Positions 34,737-46,269 of a DNA stretch of 64,000 nt are shown here, piece by piece. The translations under genes were made by a program, and so were the position numbers. Source of the stretch: Sanguinoderma infundibulare. Taxonomy: Eukaryota; Basidiomycota; Agaricomycetes; Polyporales; Polyporaceae. Every line of letters starts with the position of its first letter. Position 1 is the stretch's first letter. The DNA lies in NCBI GenBank assembly GCA_032821775.1, contig JAVLRN010000014.1:248001-312000 (forward strand), written 5' to 3'. The notes beneath the pieces are model-generated. The model saw only the letters and a list, made by a program, of their open reading frames with translations. It was not told where the DNA came from and did no database searches.

Positions 34737-36684
34737 ATGGGCCAACTGTGCTCGCGACTAAAGCATAATGCCGCACACATATACCTTGTTCGTGTTCGCC
34801 AGAGACCAAATCACTCCCTGTACCTCGAACGCAAGCCGAGCGTGACCACCGACGACGATTACATCGCGATCTCTCACGTATGGGGCACACCCGAGACAAT
34901 CGAGGACACAGTGGTCGACCGTGACGGTCAGCTCGGTGCGTGAACTAGACTTCTCAGAAAGTAGGATCGAGCTCACCGTCCGGCGTTCACCGGTCACCAG
35001 AGGTCGTCAAACTGAGTGCCGGAAAACGAGACATCCTCTCCATCCTCAGACGTCCCGACATCTGCGGCTCCGACTGGTTCTGGATGGACCTCTTCTGCAT
35101 CGACCAGACCGAGTCCGCGACCATCACCGTTGCAGACCAGCTGATGTCGATCCCCCATGTATACAAGTCAGCCCGCTGCGTCAAAGTGCTCCTGGAGCAC
35201 CCCATCTGCACCGAGTGGCATAAGACCGTCATGGACCTCGTGAACAGCACCGACCTGGACGAAGAGGCCATCCGGCGCCAGGTCATATATCCCGGGTTAG
35301 ACCACGCCAAGCTCTGCGGGCCGCACATGGTGTGCTTCGATCCCTGGTTCGAGCGGCTGTGGACGCGCCAGGAGGGCCTATATGGGAAGGTCCTAGACTT
35401 TGTGCCCCTGAACCTCATCCCATGCCCTCGCGAGCAGAATCGGCCTCATAGGGAATACCGGGAGTGGATGTTTGACTATGTTAGCCTGAAGACTGTGGCC
35501 GTCCTTGTGTTCCTGGCAGATAAAGGTGCGTATATGGGCCTCGTCCTCTCTGCGTTCAATGGGTTACTTGTGGACCTTATGTACCGGTGCGTCCGTCAGC
35601 AGAATGTTCTTGGCCTCGAGTTGTGCTGACAAACTGTGACATGGGCAGGCATCACGTCGACATGGCGAAGTACGGAGGCCGAAACCGTCCTGCTGCTACA
35701 TACGAGTCACTTCTACCGGCATGGAAAAGTGGACGGGCGACGACCAAACCCCGCGACTACGTCCTGGCTGTCTTCCCCGACGTAGCGGGCTACATCCCTC
35801 CTCCCAACGCCCGCACGATGACGTTCTCGGAACTGGTGACGAATGCATTCAATCAGGCTCCCGTTCAACAACGTTATCGCATCGCACCGAAGGTCCTCGC
35901 TGGCATGATGAAGGACCCGGCGGCGATGTCCCTGAGGGAGAGCATGGCGCCGTGGATCTTCAAGGAGCCGAACAACGTCACCGAGGCATATGACAGCTTT
36001 ATGGTCATCCCACGAGCACTGTGGTCACCTGCAGAAGACGAGCTCTTCTGCGTGTGCAGGCAAGTCACGGTCGAGCATGTCCAACTCAGCCGTGCGGAGG
36101 TGCCGCGCATCGTCAAGCTGTGCATGGGGACAATGGACTACGAGCGTCAGCAGGGGTTGGGCTATACACACGATCGACGTATGGGAATGCCGAGGGACCA
36201 AGTGCGCACGGAGCGGGGGCGCGTGCAAGAGTACCTTTGGACGAGGATACTGTTCTCCAATGGAGGCGGCGTCACGCAGGAGGAGGCACGTGCATTGGAG
36301 TCCCATCCCGATCCACAAGACGTTCCGGACGACGTTTTCGGGGAGGAACTCGGGCGATTCCTTGTTGCCATGATATGCTTAACGTCTATAACCACAGCAG
36401 ATGTCATCCTTCGCCATGCCTCGCCCTGTATCCTCTCGACGCCTGTCGGCAAAATCCTCGCTGTGGTTCACCTGGAAGAGGGTGAAGCGCATCGTCAAAC
36501 GCCGCAGGTGCTTGAGCTGCTTCGATCACCATTGTACGGCGGTCAAGGTTTCCTGGTCGCGTCGCCGACCATGACAGGTACCACCACCGTGATTGGGAGG
36601 ACCGTCATCCCGTCGAAGACATTTGCGACAGTCATATTGTTGGAGGGACTGGCGCGAGGAAGCTTGCGGGTGGTACGGTACTGA
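34737..36684 (+). CDS. HET-2: HET-domain protein, duplicate of HET-1
   Basis: Three exons (34737-34935, 35001-35586, 35649-36684), 606 residues. Exon 2 has exactly the length of HET-1 exon 2 (586 nt), and both introns fall at the same codons. HET motifs are conserved (YIAISHVWGTPETIEDT; DWFWMDLFCIDQTESATITV; LWTRQEGLYGK). Differences from HET-1 cluster in residues after the second motif (for example PICTEWHKTVMDLVNSTD here) and in a region before the last third, and include small in-frame indels. The first exon differs at its 5' end (MGQLCSRLKHNAAHIYLVRV). Role inferred as for HET-1: possible non-self recognition, not proven. Confidence 0.82.
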
Positions 36685-37295
36685 TGGACTGCATCGAGGT
36701 TTATATTGTTCCCATGGGCAGGTTGTCTTACGGTATAACAATGCCAATACCCCCTACCCCTCAGAATCCGAACACAGTCTTGCCCTCCCTGAACCCCATC
36801 TCCCTCAATCCGCCACCTTCTCGACCAGCCACAGCAGTCCACACAGTAGCAGCCCAATGCCTAGCTTCGTGCGATTCAAGTGTTCCTCCGTGACCTCCTT
36901 ATCGAGCATACTACGATGTACATGACAATAAATGACGAATGGTTTCAATACTAGTTCGGATCGACACAAACGAGCATGATGGAAGTTGGAACTCACGGGA
37001 AGGTCTCGGTGACAAGTTCTCGGTAAGGATGTGCGTGACCTTGAACCGCTCATGAGGATATCGCCCACCGGCACTGTGGTCTTTTTGCTAGAGGGTGAAC
37101 GCAACGAGAGGCCGCCATGAGCACCACGGTCCTAACACAGCGGAGGACTGGATACCTATCGAGGAGCAGCGAGATCTTCGTCTTGTCAGACTTGGGAGTC
37201 AGAGAGGGCAATATCGATAACTTGCCAATGCGGGATGAGTGCGGTCGCACTGGCGACGAGGTTGATCTAACACGCCAAATGAGCCAGCCGGTCAA
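34789..37295 (+). repeat. Large direct duplication, copy 2 (contains HET-2 and 3' flank)
   Basis: Partner of 27273-29772. Ends at the same GAGCCAGCCGGTCAA point, after which the two flanks are unrelated, giving a sharp breakpoint at 37295. Confidence 0.85.
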
Positions 37296-40200
37296 AGATG
37301 CCTGCTTCCCGGGCGGCGCGTGTGCGTTTCATGTTTAATGCAGGGCAAGCAGGAACCAGGTCAGGCCCGGACGCGAAGACAAATGCGACCGTGTATCCAA
37401 GAGTCTTCGCTCGCCCAAGAGATACTGAGACCTGAAATGGCCACCCGGGTACCTTTGAGGGGTAACCAAGGTATTCGCGACACGGAAGATGGCGGGAAGA
37501 CATGCGGTGCGAAGCATCGCGTGCCCGCGTCAAGACGGAACAGAGCACGATCGCGAGTGTCCGACCTGCCAAGTCCGATTTCAGTAAGGGAAGACTCGGA
37601 CTAGAGCAGAAGAATTGAACGATGGAGACAAGACCCGACTGGCATCGAAAGATGTATCTGGCGTAGCCATAGGTCACCAGCAGCCGGCGCATATTGTGAC
37701 AAGCATCTGGGACTGGCGGGGGAAGGCGTGCAGGGAATGAAGAGCCCGCGCGCTGGTTTCGAACCTGAGAAAGGGCGAGCAACCGGTGTAGCCTGGTATA
37801 GCGCCTGGCGGGATAAGAGCGGGTGGTCGTGGGCGGAAGATTGATATAGCATTCCGTCCCTTTTAGACCCCGTGATGGCGAGCGGATAGAACTTGAAGCC
37901 TCCCGCGACTCACGTTGCGGCACACCCAAGAGTGCGGAGCTTGGAGCTCGGAGTTCAGAGTGCGGGTCGTAAGGAGGAACGTCCTGTGTACATACAGCGT
38001 ACAACGCCGCGTTTGATAGAGCCAGAGAGCGGATATGATGGTGGCATGGAACAGTGTGAATTGACATCGCCGGGTGCGCGTGGTGGAATCGACCGCGTGC
38101 GACCTCCGACTCCGAGCAGCATCGCGATCAAAGCTTTCGCGAGCGGCAGGGAGGACGCAACGAGGACCGACTGCGAGCCGTCGGACTTGAGATGCGGGTT
38201 TCTCTGAACGAGACAGCATTCCACGGGCATCTGCCGCGAGGACCAGGGCGGAGCGCCAGCGGTGGAGTGGGCGAACGGCGACGGAGACACTTCGTGCCCG
38301 TAGCGTCCCGGAAGAAGTCAAACAGACGCAGACGCACTTCCTGTCCTTGATGTGCATGCTCGCCCGCACGAGCTCCGGCGGCCAAGTCCGAAGGGAGCCT
38401 ATGTCGTGATCACAAGCTACCCGCGCAGCTTATACAGTAATGCCCGTTCTGTCTATGTTTAACGTAGGGACAACGTTTGCTTCGTTAGCGGGAACTTACC
38501 GTCGTTGCCACACTCGCCGTTCCTTCTACGCATTCGCTGAAGACCCGGACGAGTTTCGGTCAGCACAGCGCTTGAACGACGCGTATACGACGTACCGAAA
38601 TCGCTCAACCTTTTACCAACGAGGTCCATCACATCCGCCGAGGAATCTGGTCTCTGTGACTGCGTAGGTAGGTGGACGATGCCGAAGAGACGGAAACCGT
38701 AAACCTGGATCGCATGATGCCGGACCTTCGCCGGCAGGCGTGGTGTTGGCGATTAAATGTAAGCGTGCACGTCCGGGGTTGAGTGAATACGTACTGGGCA
38801 GGACGCATCTATATCCTACAATACGACCCGCCGCGCGCGTTTGCGTCCGGGAAGAGAGAAGGTTGGAGTGCTGACGCCGATGGTGATGACGCGCGCTGGA
38901 CATGTGCCTTAAGTCCTCGTCTTCGGCCGAGTGGCAAAGCTGTTCGGAGTGGTCCCGGTCATCGAGTTGGCCGTGATTCGTGGCGAAGGAGACCTCGGGG
39001 ACTCAGCGAGCGGAACATACGTGGGTGGCCGACAGGGACACACATCGCGAGTTGCTTCGAGGTCCGAGCCTGAGGACTGAGGACGCATGTGAGCAAGCGG
39101 TGGGAGAAATTTTACAGATACCTGCTGATGGTCAGGGCATAGACGTCATGTACAGTGAGGCCGGTAGGGGTGTGAACGTACTTGCGTGCGCGGACGGGGT
39201 CATGAACACATGAACCTGCAAGGGGGAGAAGCTGCCGGGGTTGGTTTCGTGCGGCGGAGGTGGCGATTAGAATGGGCGGCGGCCAGTTGGAGGCTGGATG
39301 AGAAGTTGTTATGTAAATGTAATGAACGGCGTGCACGAGAAAGCGAACAAACATACCAACGCTGAAAGTCGGACGCCGTGTTGATTAGACGAGAGGAGGA
39401 AAGGCGGCAACCCTGCGTTGCTCTCGAGCTTGCAAATAGGGGATAGTGCGACGGGAATGTAAATTCCAAGCTGTATGCTGTATGCGCCGCGTGGATCTTG
39501 ACCATGTTGGGAATGACCTCGGACGGACGAGTGTCCGTGAAGGCAGCGAAGGCAGAACAGTGGAGAACGGTCCTGGAGTACTTACTAAGGTCAGGGTTGA
39601 TCAGCTAGAGAGCGGAGATGTGCGTGAATCGAAAGATATCCGCAAGACGTAATTCAATCATCAGGAGAAAGCAAGGTCCAGATAGGCCCAGCTGAGAGTA
39701 CTAAACACACGAGGGAGAATACAGCAACGGACTCCCGCCGGTCGAATCGCCCCAGCTGTCGTTGGCCGAGGGCGTCGGCAAGACCCGGCGACGGAAGCAA
39801 ACGAGGACGGACGGTGCGGGATGAGTGGACGGTTGCCGGCACAGCCGCCCATCCATCACACTCACTCCGAGTCCAACCCACATCCAACCGATCCGTTCAG
39901 ATCGTCAGCGAGCTCGGCACGGGTCCGCCGTAGAGAAGAGCGCGCGCGGAGGTTCGACACAATGCCCTCTCTCACATGGGAGGCAGCAGCGGTGCGTCAT
40001 GAATCAATGTACCAAGCTTCGACGTTCGTGGTCCCGGTCATCACCGAAGACAGATGCGCAAAGACGCATGACGGAGTTCTTATAGAGGCTAGGAAGGACG
40101 TATGGGGATAGGGTCTCTCAGCGCGGCAGACGCAGGAATGTGGGAGGGGTGCCGGCCGATGCGCGAAGGAACAAGGTCGTCGCTCGCCTTAGGGTCAAGG

Positions 40201-40524
40201 TCAGAATATCTTGCATATGGATGATAAGGAACTTCTGCTCACCAAACGACACAGTACTTCCCTTTCTCCCTAAACCGTGTCCTAGCCACTCGTCCTCCGT
40301 GCTGTCTGTCACAGGTACAGCGCGATAGTCCACCAGGCTTGTGGTCGTTATATGGGACTACGGCTGCTTGCATTAGCGGGTGAGGAACTTGTCATACTGA
40401 GGGGTCAGGCGCGAGTGGAGTCGCAGGAAGAGGTTGGGAAGAGGTGGAAAAGGTGCATCTATAGGCTGCCAGTGAGACCAGCGAAAATTGTGTTCTTGTC
40501 ACTCGGGCGGCCCGCAGCGCCGGT
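36685..40524. other. Gene-poor region after HET-2
   Basis: The first ~600 bp belong to the HET duplication. From 37300 to 40520 there is no recognisable gene. A 266-codon minus-strand frame at 37267-38067 and a 96-codon plus frame at 39821-40111 have no domain or splice support. No repeat family or transposon gene was identified. Confidence 0.5.
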
Positions 40525-40732
40525 CAGGCGCCGCCCTTGTTTCGGCGACGTCGTCAAACGATTTGCCCTCAACGTCGACGACAACGATTCCGTACCGTCA
40601 GTTTTGTCCAACTGGCGGCTCGGCTCCCATTCAACGTCTGGAAGGGAGGAGGATAATACCACCTCAGTATTCGTTATGAAAGGTGATTCGGATCATGTCC
40701 TGTGGCCCAGCGCTGATTGACCACAAAACAGT
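40525..40732 (+). repeat. Dispersed repeat R1, copy 2
   Basis: Matches 10647-10851 in the same orientation. Both ends coincide with those of copy 1 (CAGGCGCCGCC to CCACAAAACAGT). In this copy the plus frame stays open through FALNVDDNDSVPSVLSNWRL. Confidence 0.75.
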
Positions 40733-41047
40733 GACATCTTCTTGCGTTTCTCGAGCCTTGACCCCGCCTCCCTTGGTTTCGATCTCACCGCCACTCGACT
40801 CTCTCCAGACGACGCCGACTTCGTGCAAATGGACATCGCGGCTAGAAAGAACTCCGACGATGTCGATTACACCGAGCGCAACCTGCAGCCGAGCCAACTC
40901 GAAGGCCCGTTTATTTTCGAATACGCCCGAACCTCCTTCCGCGACTCTCTCGCCGCCGAGTGGCCGCGCTATGCGTCCCGAGCCATAGGGGGTCCTGTAC
41001 GAGGATATATCGTGTAAACATCGACGTCCGGGACTCGTGCAGGTGAA

Positions 41048-42077
41048 GCTCGCCAAACGACTCGACGTGCAGCACCACGCTCGCACCGGTGGAGAGGGGG
41101 ACGCGCAGCGCATGGCGGCATGCTCGCGCCATACCCTGAGAGCCGCACACTGCCCCGACGAAACACTGTCAGCCAGTGCAAGTCGTAAAGGAAGAGCAGT
41201 TCGTTCGTTCGTCATGGTAGTACAGACGTACCGGTGACGCATATGCGGCTCCTCCTCGCGCAGCACGCCTTGAAGGCCGGGCGACCCTGAACGGAGGGAG
41301 AGTTGACGAGGGACGGCGGACGGCTCCCGCCGGGTTCGGTCGCTTCCGAGCAGTGGATCCAGTCAGCCTCGTTCCACGACTCGGACCTGGTCTGGCTGAG
41401 ATCCACTTGGCTCGACGCGATTTTGCCAGTGACGAAGATCCGGATAGCGATTTCGAGGTCGTCGGATGGGGCGAGCTCGAGAGCCTTGAAGATCACCTCA
41501 GATATTCACTCGATGCGACCTGTCGCTGACAGGACAGCGCTCAATGCAGGACGTCAACACGAGCGGTCACCTCTACGCGACGTGAACTTGAACATACCCG
41601 GTTCGCAGATCGACCAGATCCACACAAACCTGCGACACCTACTCCTCCTCTCCTGCACGTCGCTCAGGACCCCAAGGAACGTCGACAGCGTGAACGTCAC
41701 GCCCGAGCCGCCCGCGACGAGCACGACTGTGTCGCCGTCGTCCATGTTCGGCGAGAAGCCGTACGGTCCGTGGACGAGCACCTTCACCATCTCGCCCGCA
41801 CTGCGAGCCGCTTCGTGAAGCCCTCGCGGACGTTGATGAGGAAGACGAGCTCCTTCCAGAACAGCGTCGCGTCTGCATCTGCGTCTGCGACTGTGACAAC
41901 CCCCGTGAATTTCTTCTCGGGCTCGTCGGCGGCTGTGGTGAGCGTCTTGACGCCGTCGAGATGGTAGCGGCTGTCGACGGAGGCGATCGTGAACGGGTGG
42001 GCTTCGAGAGGTTGTCGGCGAGGGTGGGCATGGTGAGGAGCGCGGTCTGACCGGTGACGGTGAATGTCGGCCGCATC
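41048..42077 (-). pseudogene. Fragment of a FRE-type ferric reductase (C-terminal half)
   Basis: Minus-strand order is FTVTGQTALLTMPTLADN, EAHPFTIASVDSRYHLDG (FAD-binding HPFTI motif), EKKFTGVVTVADADADATLF, VKVLVHGPYGFSPN, DTVVLVAGGSGVTFTLSTF (NADPH-binding), VIFKALELAPSDDLEIAI, and after a valid intron VCGSQGMARACRHALR and ASVVLHVESFG, the usual C-terminus. The membrane and haem half is absent. One base is missing before EAHPF (near 42005) and the frame changes again just before GEMVKV (near 41800). It is a truncated, shifted remnant, different in sequence from the intact reductase at 56416-58538, so not a recent copy of it. Confidence 0.78.
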
Positions 42078-42176
42078 GCTATGTCACGATTTCGCTGAGC
42101 ACAGTCAGCTATCCGAGTCGAACAATCTGTACACTTACTTTGGAGGATGTGTACCAAGATGTCTGGTCCGCGTTTG

Positions 42177-42760
42177 TTATGCGTAGGACATTGTGACGCG
42201 GATAAACGCGCCGGGAGACGGAGCGAAGAGCGTAGTGTCGGTCCACTTGTCGTACTTCGAAAAGAACAGAGGCTTCGAGTCATAGCGAAGGATGTCGTCC
42301 TTATGGAGGGAGTTGTCAACAAGAAACCTGGGGCCGCTGAGCAGCGCCTGCCCCCAAGCGAAGATCGACGCGTCCTCCGATCGCTTCATGATCTCCTCCT
42401 GAAGCCGCTGGAACGCGTTACTCCCTTCACCATACAACGCGGACATGAAGATCCCGAAGATGCCCATCAGACTGTAGGCCTCGTCCTCGAGACGCGTCGT
42501 CTCGCGACCAGCGACCCAGGACATCCGAGCGGCGATGTAGTCGCAGAATCGGCGGATTTTGTCGAAAACGCGGTCGCCGGACGCGGCGCACTGGGCGCAA
42601 AGAGCTCGGAGGTCCTGAAATGTTTGTTCCGAGTCGTCCTAGCGGTGAGAGAGGATGGCGTAACCCCCGGTACTTTTTCAAGACCGAGGAAGAAGCGTAG
42701 TTCCGCACGAGCGGTGTCGAGCAGCCACATATCCGGACCACGTATATTCCTAAGAGGCAT
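42177..42760 (-). pseudogene. HET-domain (HET-E-like) gene remnant
   Basis: Begins MWLLDTARAELRFF, typical of the HET-E-like class. The expected GYAILSHxW motif is reached only one frame over, as if a base were missing in the G run near 42671. Its W codon is TAG (42639-42641). DDSEQTFQDLRALCAQCAAS follows. The frame then jumps from DKIRRFCD directly to IAARMSWVAGRETTRLEDEA and FMSALYGEGSNAFQRLQEEI. The middle of the HET domain, including the region around the usual CCIDK, is missing. It is unlike HET-1/HET-2 and belongs to a different HET subfamily. Confidence 0.8.
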
Positions 42761-43820
42761 CAGGGATCAATGGTCCATGACTCCGAGGTGCAGATTACGT
42801 ACCCAATCGAGCGGCTTAGGTGAAACGATAGGTACGCGCCTGGAAACACTCACGATCGAACGTCTCGAAATTGGCGTTCAATGTGACCGAAGCACGAGCT
42901 GCAGCGACCCTTATGAACTGAATGAAGACCCTGTTGCCGAAGCAAACGTACGTGTGATAAGCTACAGGGATAATTCAAGTTCTCGCCGCAGGCAAGCGAA
43001 ATACATATGTATTCACCCTAAACAGGAGGAAAGAAGGGCGGGGGACCGCAAGCCTTGCAGAACTCCAAGGCTTGAACATGACGGGCAACTATACGATCGG
43101 TGTTCCCATGGTAGCTCCTTGACGCTCGTTCATGGATGGCTGGAGATCCAAAGACATCGCATCGAATTTCATTGGGACGCAACGGAAACCAAGGCACCTG
43201 TCGCGGGAGGAAATGGCGGGTCGGTAGGGGGAGGTAGGATGGCAGGAATGAACCCTTCGCGGTCCTCCACGAGCCCATCCATGGCGACGGCGCGTGTATG
43301 GAGTTTGTGAGAATCCTGGATCCGCAAATTCCGAGGGTTGCGTCGGCAACTGCGGCGATGACGACTGCAATGTACGGTTGCGGTGCGCGAGTCGTGCTTG
43401 AGATAATAGAGGGGGCGATGGTAGGCAAATGAGTCGAGGAGTGCACTTACCCCTTTACACTCCAGCGATCCGTGCGGCAGGTGGCAAGAATGACGTCTCG
43501 CACCACGCCGTTCTACCAGCCATCTGCCCCATGGTCGCATTTCCACCTTTTATGACACCATAAGCTTGGCACTTACCTACGTCACACGATGAACAAAAGA
43601 TTCGTAGCAAGACCGTTGACGAAGGAAACTAGACGTGCAGAGGAAGAAGGTCAGGCAGCACAAGAGGATGCCTGTGTCTGTGATATTGTACAAAACGAGA
43701 ATGATGCAAAGCGATAATGAATCTGGAACACAGTATTGAAAACGACAACACGTCCCCTAATACTGGTGGGCAGCATCAGAACACTAGCACAGATCTGTGG
43801 CGGATACGCGCACGACTCAC
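42761..43820. other. Region between the HET remnant and the unrecognised gene
   Basis: About 1 kb. A 142-codon minus frame at 43018-43446 and smaller frames show no domain. Nothing else supported. Confidence 0.4.
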
Positions 43821-44486
43821 CTCCAGTCGGTCATCGAGGTACCACTTCGGCTCGACATCCGGATAACCCATATCGTCCAGCAAGTCGCCAATCTGCTCCC
43901 ACATCTCCTTCGTGACACGAGGGATTTCGCGGTTGTGGAAGAAGGTGAGGATGGGTGTCGAGTTCCCCCACACCGGACGGAGATGCATGGTGAGGGTCGA
44001 CCGGTCCTCGAACCACTTGACCAGCCTTGGCCACGTCCTGTACATGTCGAAGTCTCCGGGCTTGACGTCCAGGTCACGGTACTTCACGTAGACGTCGACT
44101 CCGATGCGTTGGGAATGCGCGAACACCACCTCCGCAAAGAACGGTACTCCATACCAACATAGAGGGAGTTTCCTGGGGTCGTCGGTGTCGACATCGAGGG
44201 GGTCGAGCCAGGGCGGAATGACGGGGGTTGGAAGTGCATCCCTGATGACTCTCTTCTATTGTACTGGTCATCAGGGGCTGTAACACGCAAAAAAAAAAAG
44301 AAAAAGAAAACGTACACCCCAGATAAACTTGCGCAAGGGCAGCTTTGGTGGATCTGAATCGGGGGATCGTTGTGCATCAGGTGCAGATTCGGGACCGTGA
44401 GGAACGGGATTCGAGGCCAAATCCTCGCTGAGAGCAGAAGGAAGGTCTGGAAGAGGCAATGGGTTTGGCTCAGAGATCTCATCCAT
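43821..44486 (-). CDS. Unrecognised protein, two exons, 3' end not resolved
   Basis: Exon 1 is 44486-44316 (57 codons from MDEISEPNPLPLPDLPS to KLPLRKFIWG). Exon 2 is 44255-43821 (145 codons). They join at GTACGT...CAATAG in frame. Exon 2 looks strongly protein-like (VIPPWLDPLDVDTDDPRKLP, CWYGVPFFAEVVFAHSQRIG, MYRTWPRLVKWFEDRSTLTM, VWGNSTPILTFFHNREIPRV) and ends at a good GTGAGT donor. No following exon was found, so the gene may be truncated. I do not recognise the family. Its 5' end abuts the start of the ZF-3 duplication unit, whose insertion could have removed part of the promoter. Confidence 0.5.
44287..44310 (+). repeat. A-rich tract in an intron
   Basis: Run of A interrupted by single G, inside the intron of the unrecognised minus-strand gene. 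On the coding strand it is a pyrimidine tract. Confidence 0.7.
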
Positions 44487-44949
44487 TACAACGAAGGGAA
44501 GCGTTGAGCAGAGAGACGACAGCGGTGGTGCGGCAGAGTACACCAAGTAGTGGTCGACCCGAGTGGTCATGGAGCCTGAAGAAGCGGAGGAGGAGGTCAG
44601 ATTCTGTCAAATTCAGAGTTTTCAACATCGGGCCGGTCCGCGAAGCCGCTCTCCAAATCGGGTCAAGCGCCTCCCGACGCTCCCCGACGACATCCCTTTT
44701 CAAGTTTTCCACGACGACGGCTGCGTCGTACTCCGTTCTAACGCTTCAACGTCACAAAGCTTACTGTGTATTCGGCTACCGTTTAGGACAGGCTTCTGCT
44801 CTACTGTGACCTGAGAAGAACGGCGGCGGCTCGGACGGACATGCTGCCTTGGCACTCGGCTCGACGCAAAGCGGATGCGTTGTCCGGTCCAACATACATA
44901 AAACTCTGTATCCTATTGGGGCAAGTGCTCTCGGGAATTCGTGGTGCTC

Positions 44950-44955
44950 GTGAGT
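44950..44955 (+). other. Conserved splice-donor-like site upstream of ZF-3
   Basis: GTGAGTACTAGTAC, same place in the unit as 20413 and 49108. Confidence 0.4.
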
Positions 44956-45939
44956 ACTAGTACTTCGGTCCCTTCTGGGCAAATTACCATGACAGAAAAT
45001 CCCTCCGCAGCGGCGAGTCGCTTCCAATGAGGGTGCCTGTGCTTTAGACCATGTCTAGGGAGGGATCTATCAGAGCCTCCGGTCGAGGACCACCCTCATT
45101 GTGAAGGGATTTCTGTCCGCTGCAAAGACGTATACTACAGTCGTCGCGTCGGAGGGCAGATATGCTCATCTACTGTGAGCCAGCACAGAGCGCCAATGAA
45201 TGCGATCTGTGTCAGGCCAGACTCAACGACAGGAGCCACAGGCCTCAGCCTGGACAATAAACGTCCCCGAGACGGACAATGGGGGATGTCGCTTACAGGA
45301 ACAGCGCTGTTGTTAAGCAGGCGTGCGAAGGACATTTCTAGTCCTCCCTGTTCCGGCGTGCGGTAACCGCCATTCCCTGTCATGTTTGGTCGTGGTGTTT
45401 GGACAAAGGAAGCCCAGGATGTGGGCGCAGCCGCAGCGATTCCATAGGCCCAGATGATGAGTACTCGCTCCACCACCGCCCGTTACTTAAACTGGAAGGA
45501 TACTCGTTCAGCTACCACTCAGCTCATATTCTGCGTGGCCGTCAGTGGCGCGAAATAAATGATACGGCTGTGTCACGGCCTTGCGCTTTACCATGAGACA
45601 AAGGTTGGAACGTTTGCATGGCATTTTCGCCCAGGGACCAGGGCAGGCTGTCACGCCCTGTGACCCGGAGCGAGAGGACCGCCTCGCGCCAGACGACGAG
45701 GCGCACTTGCTGGAAAGTAGGCATCTCCACATACTATCTCAAGATCTCAACCATATTTTCCAGTAGAAACACTGAAAGGAAGGATGCACGACCGAGTGGC
45801 ACCGGGCGGTGAGAACCTCCGCATCCTCGGACCAGGGTCGTGGAACTGCCAGTAGTCAGGGCAAACACATGGAAACACGCGCGGACTATCAGTCACCGGG
45901 AAAGGCAAGCATAGCGCAAGCAAGGCTGTCCAAAATTTC

Positions 45940-45957
45940 CATGTCCGGCAGGACATG
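45940..45957. promoter_or_regulatory. 18-bp palindrome upstream of ZF-3
   Basis: CATGTCCGGCAGGACATG, identical to the ZF-2 and ZF-4 copies, 143 bp before the TATAAA box. Confidence 0.65.
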
Positions 45958-46082
45958 TGACGGTCATTGCGTCCGCAGGAGCCCCGTTGTTTGGTTCTCA
46001 TTGTGACATGCCTTCGATGCCCAACCGCAAACTGTGCTAGTCCATAGAACAATCGGGAAGCAACGCAGCCGGGATGGACACC

Positions 46083-46088
46083 TATAAA
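46083..46088 (+). promoter_or_regulatory. TATA box of ZF-3
   Basis: TATAAA in the GGGATGGACACCTATAAAGC context, 187 bp before the start codon. Confidence 0.75.
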
Positions 46089-46269
46089 GCGGGCTCTTTG
46101 TAACGTATTTCCCAATATCCCGCGTCGCTTTCCCTCGTCCCCTGACATCCCTCTCTACCTCTTAAACACACCACTCGTGCGACCGCATCCTGTCCTCCGC
46201 ACCCACCCTTTCCTCCGAAGACACCCTCTCCTCCGACTACATACCGTGACTCCACTCCAACCACAAATC

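Noticed and set aside
37740..37790. GGTTCGAAACC on the minus strand, resembling a tRNA B box
   Set aside because: No matching T-stem, acceptor stem or A box could be paired around it.
37267..38067. 266-codon minus-strand open frame
   Set aside because: No domain, no splice partner, odd composition rich in Arg, Ser and Pro, and overlapping frames on the other strand. Most likely chance in GC-rich DNA.
40742..41017. Plus frame with SSLDPASLGF and RLSPDDADFV, recalling secreted lipases
   Set aside because: Too short, no GxSxG motif, and it partly overlaps the minus-strand ferric reductase remnant and its read-through. Not enough to call a lipase.
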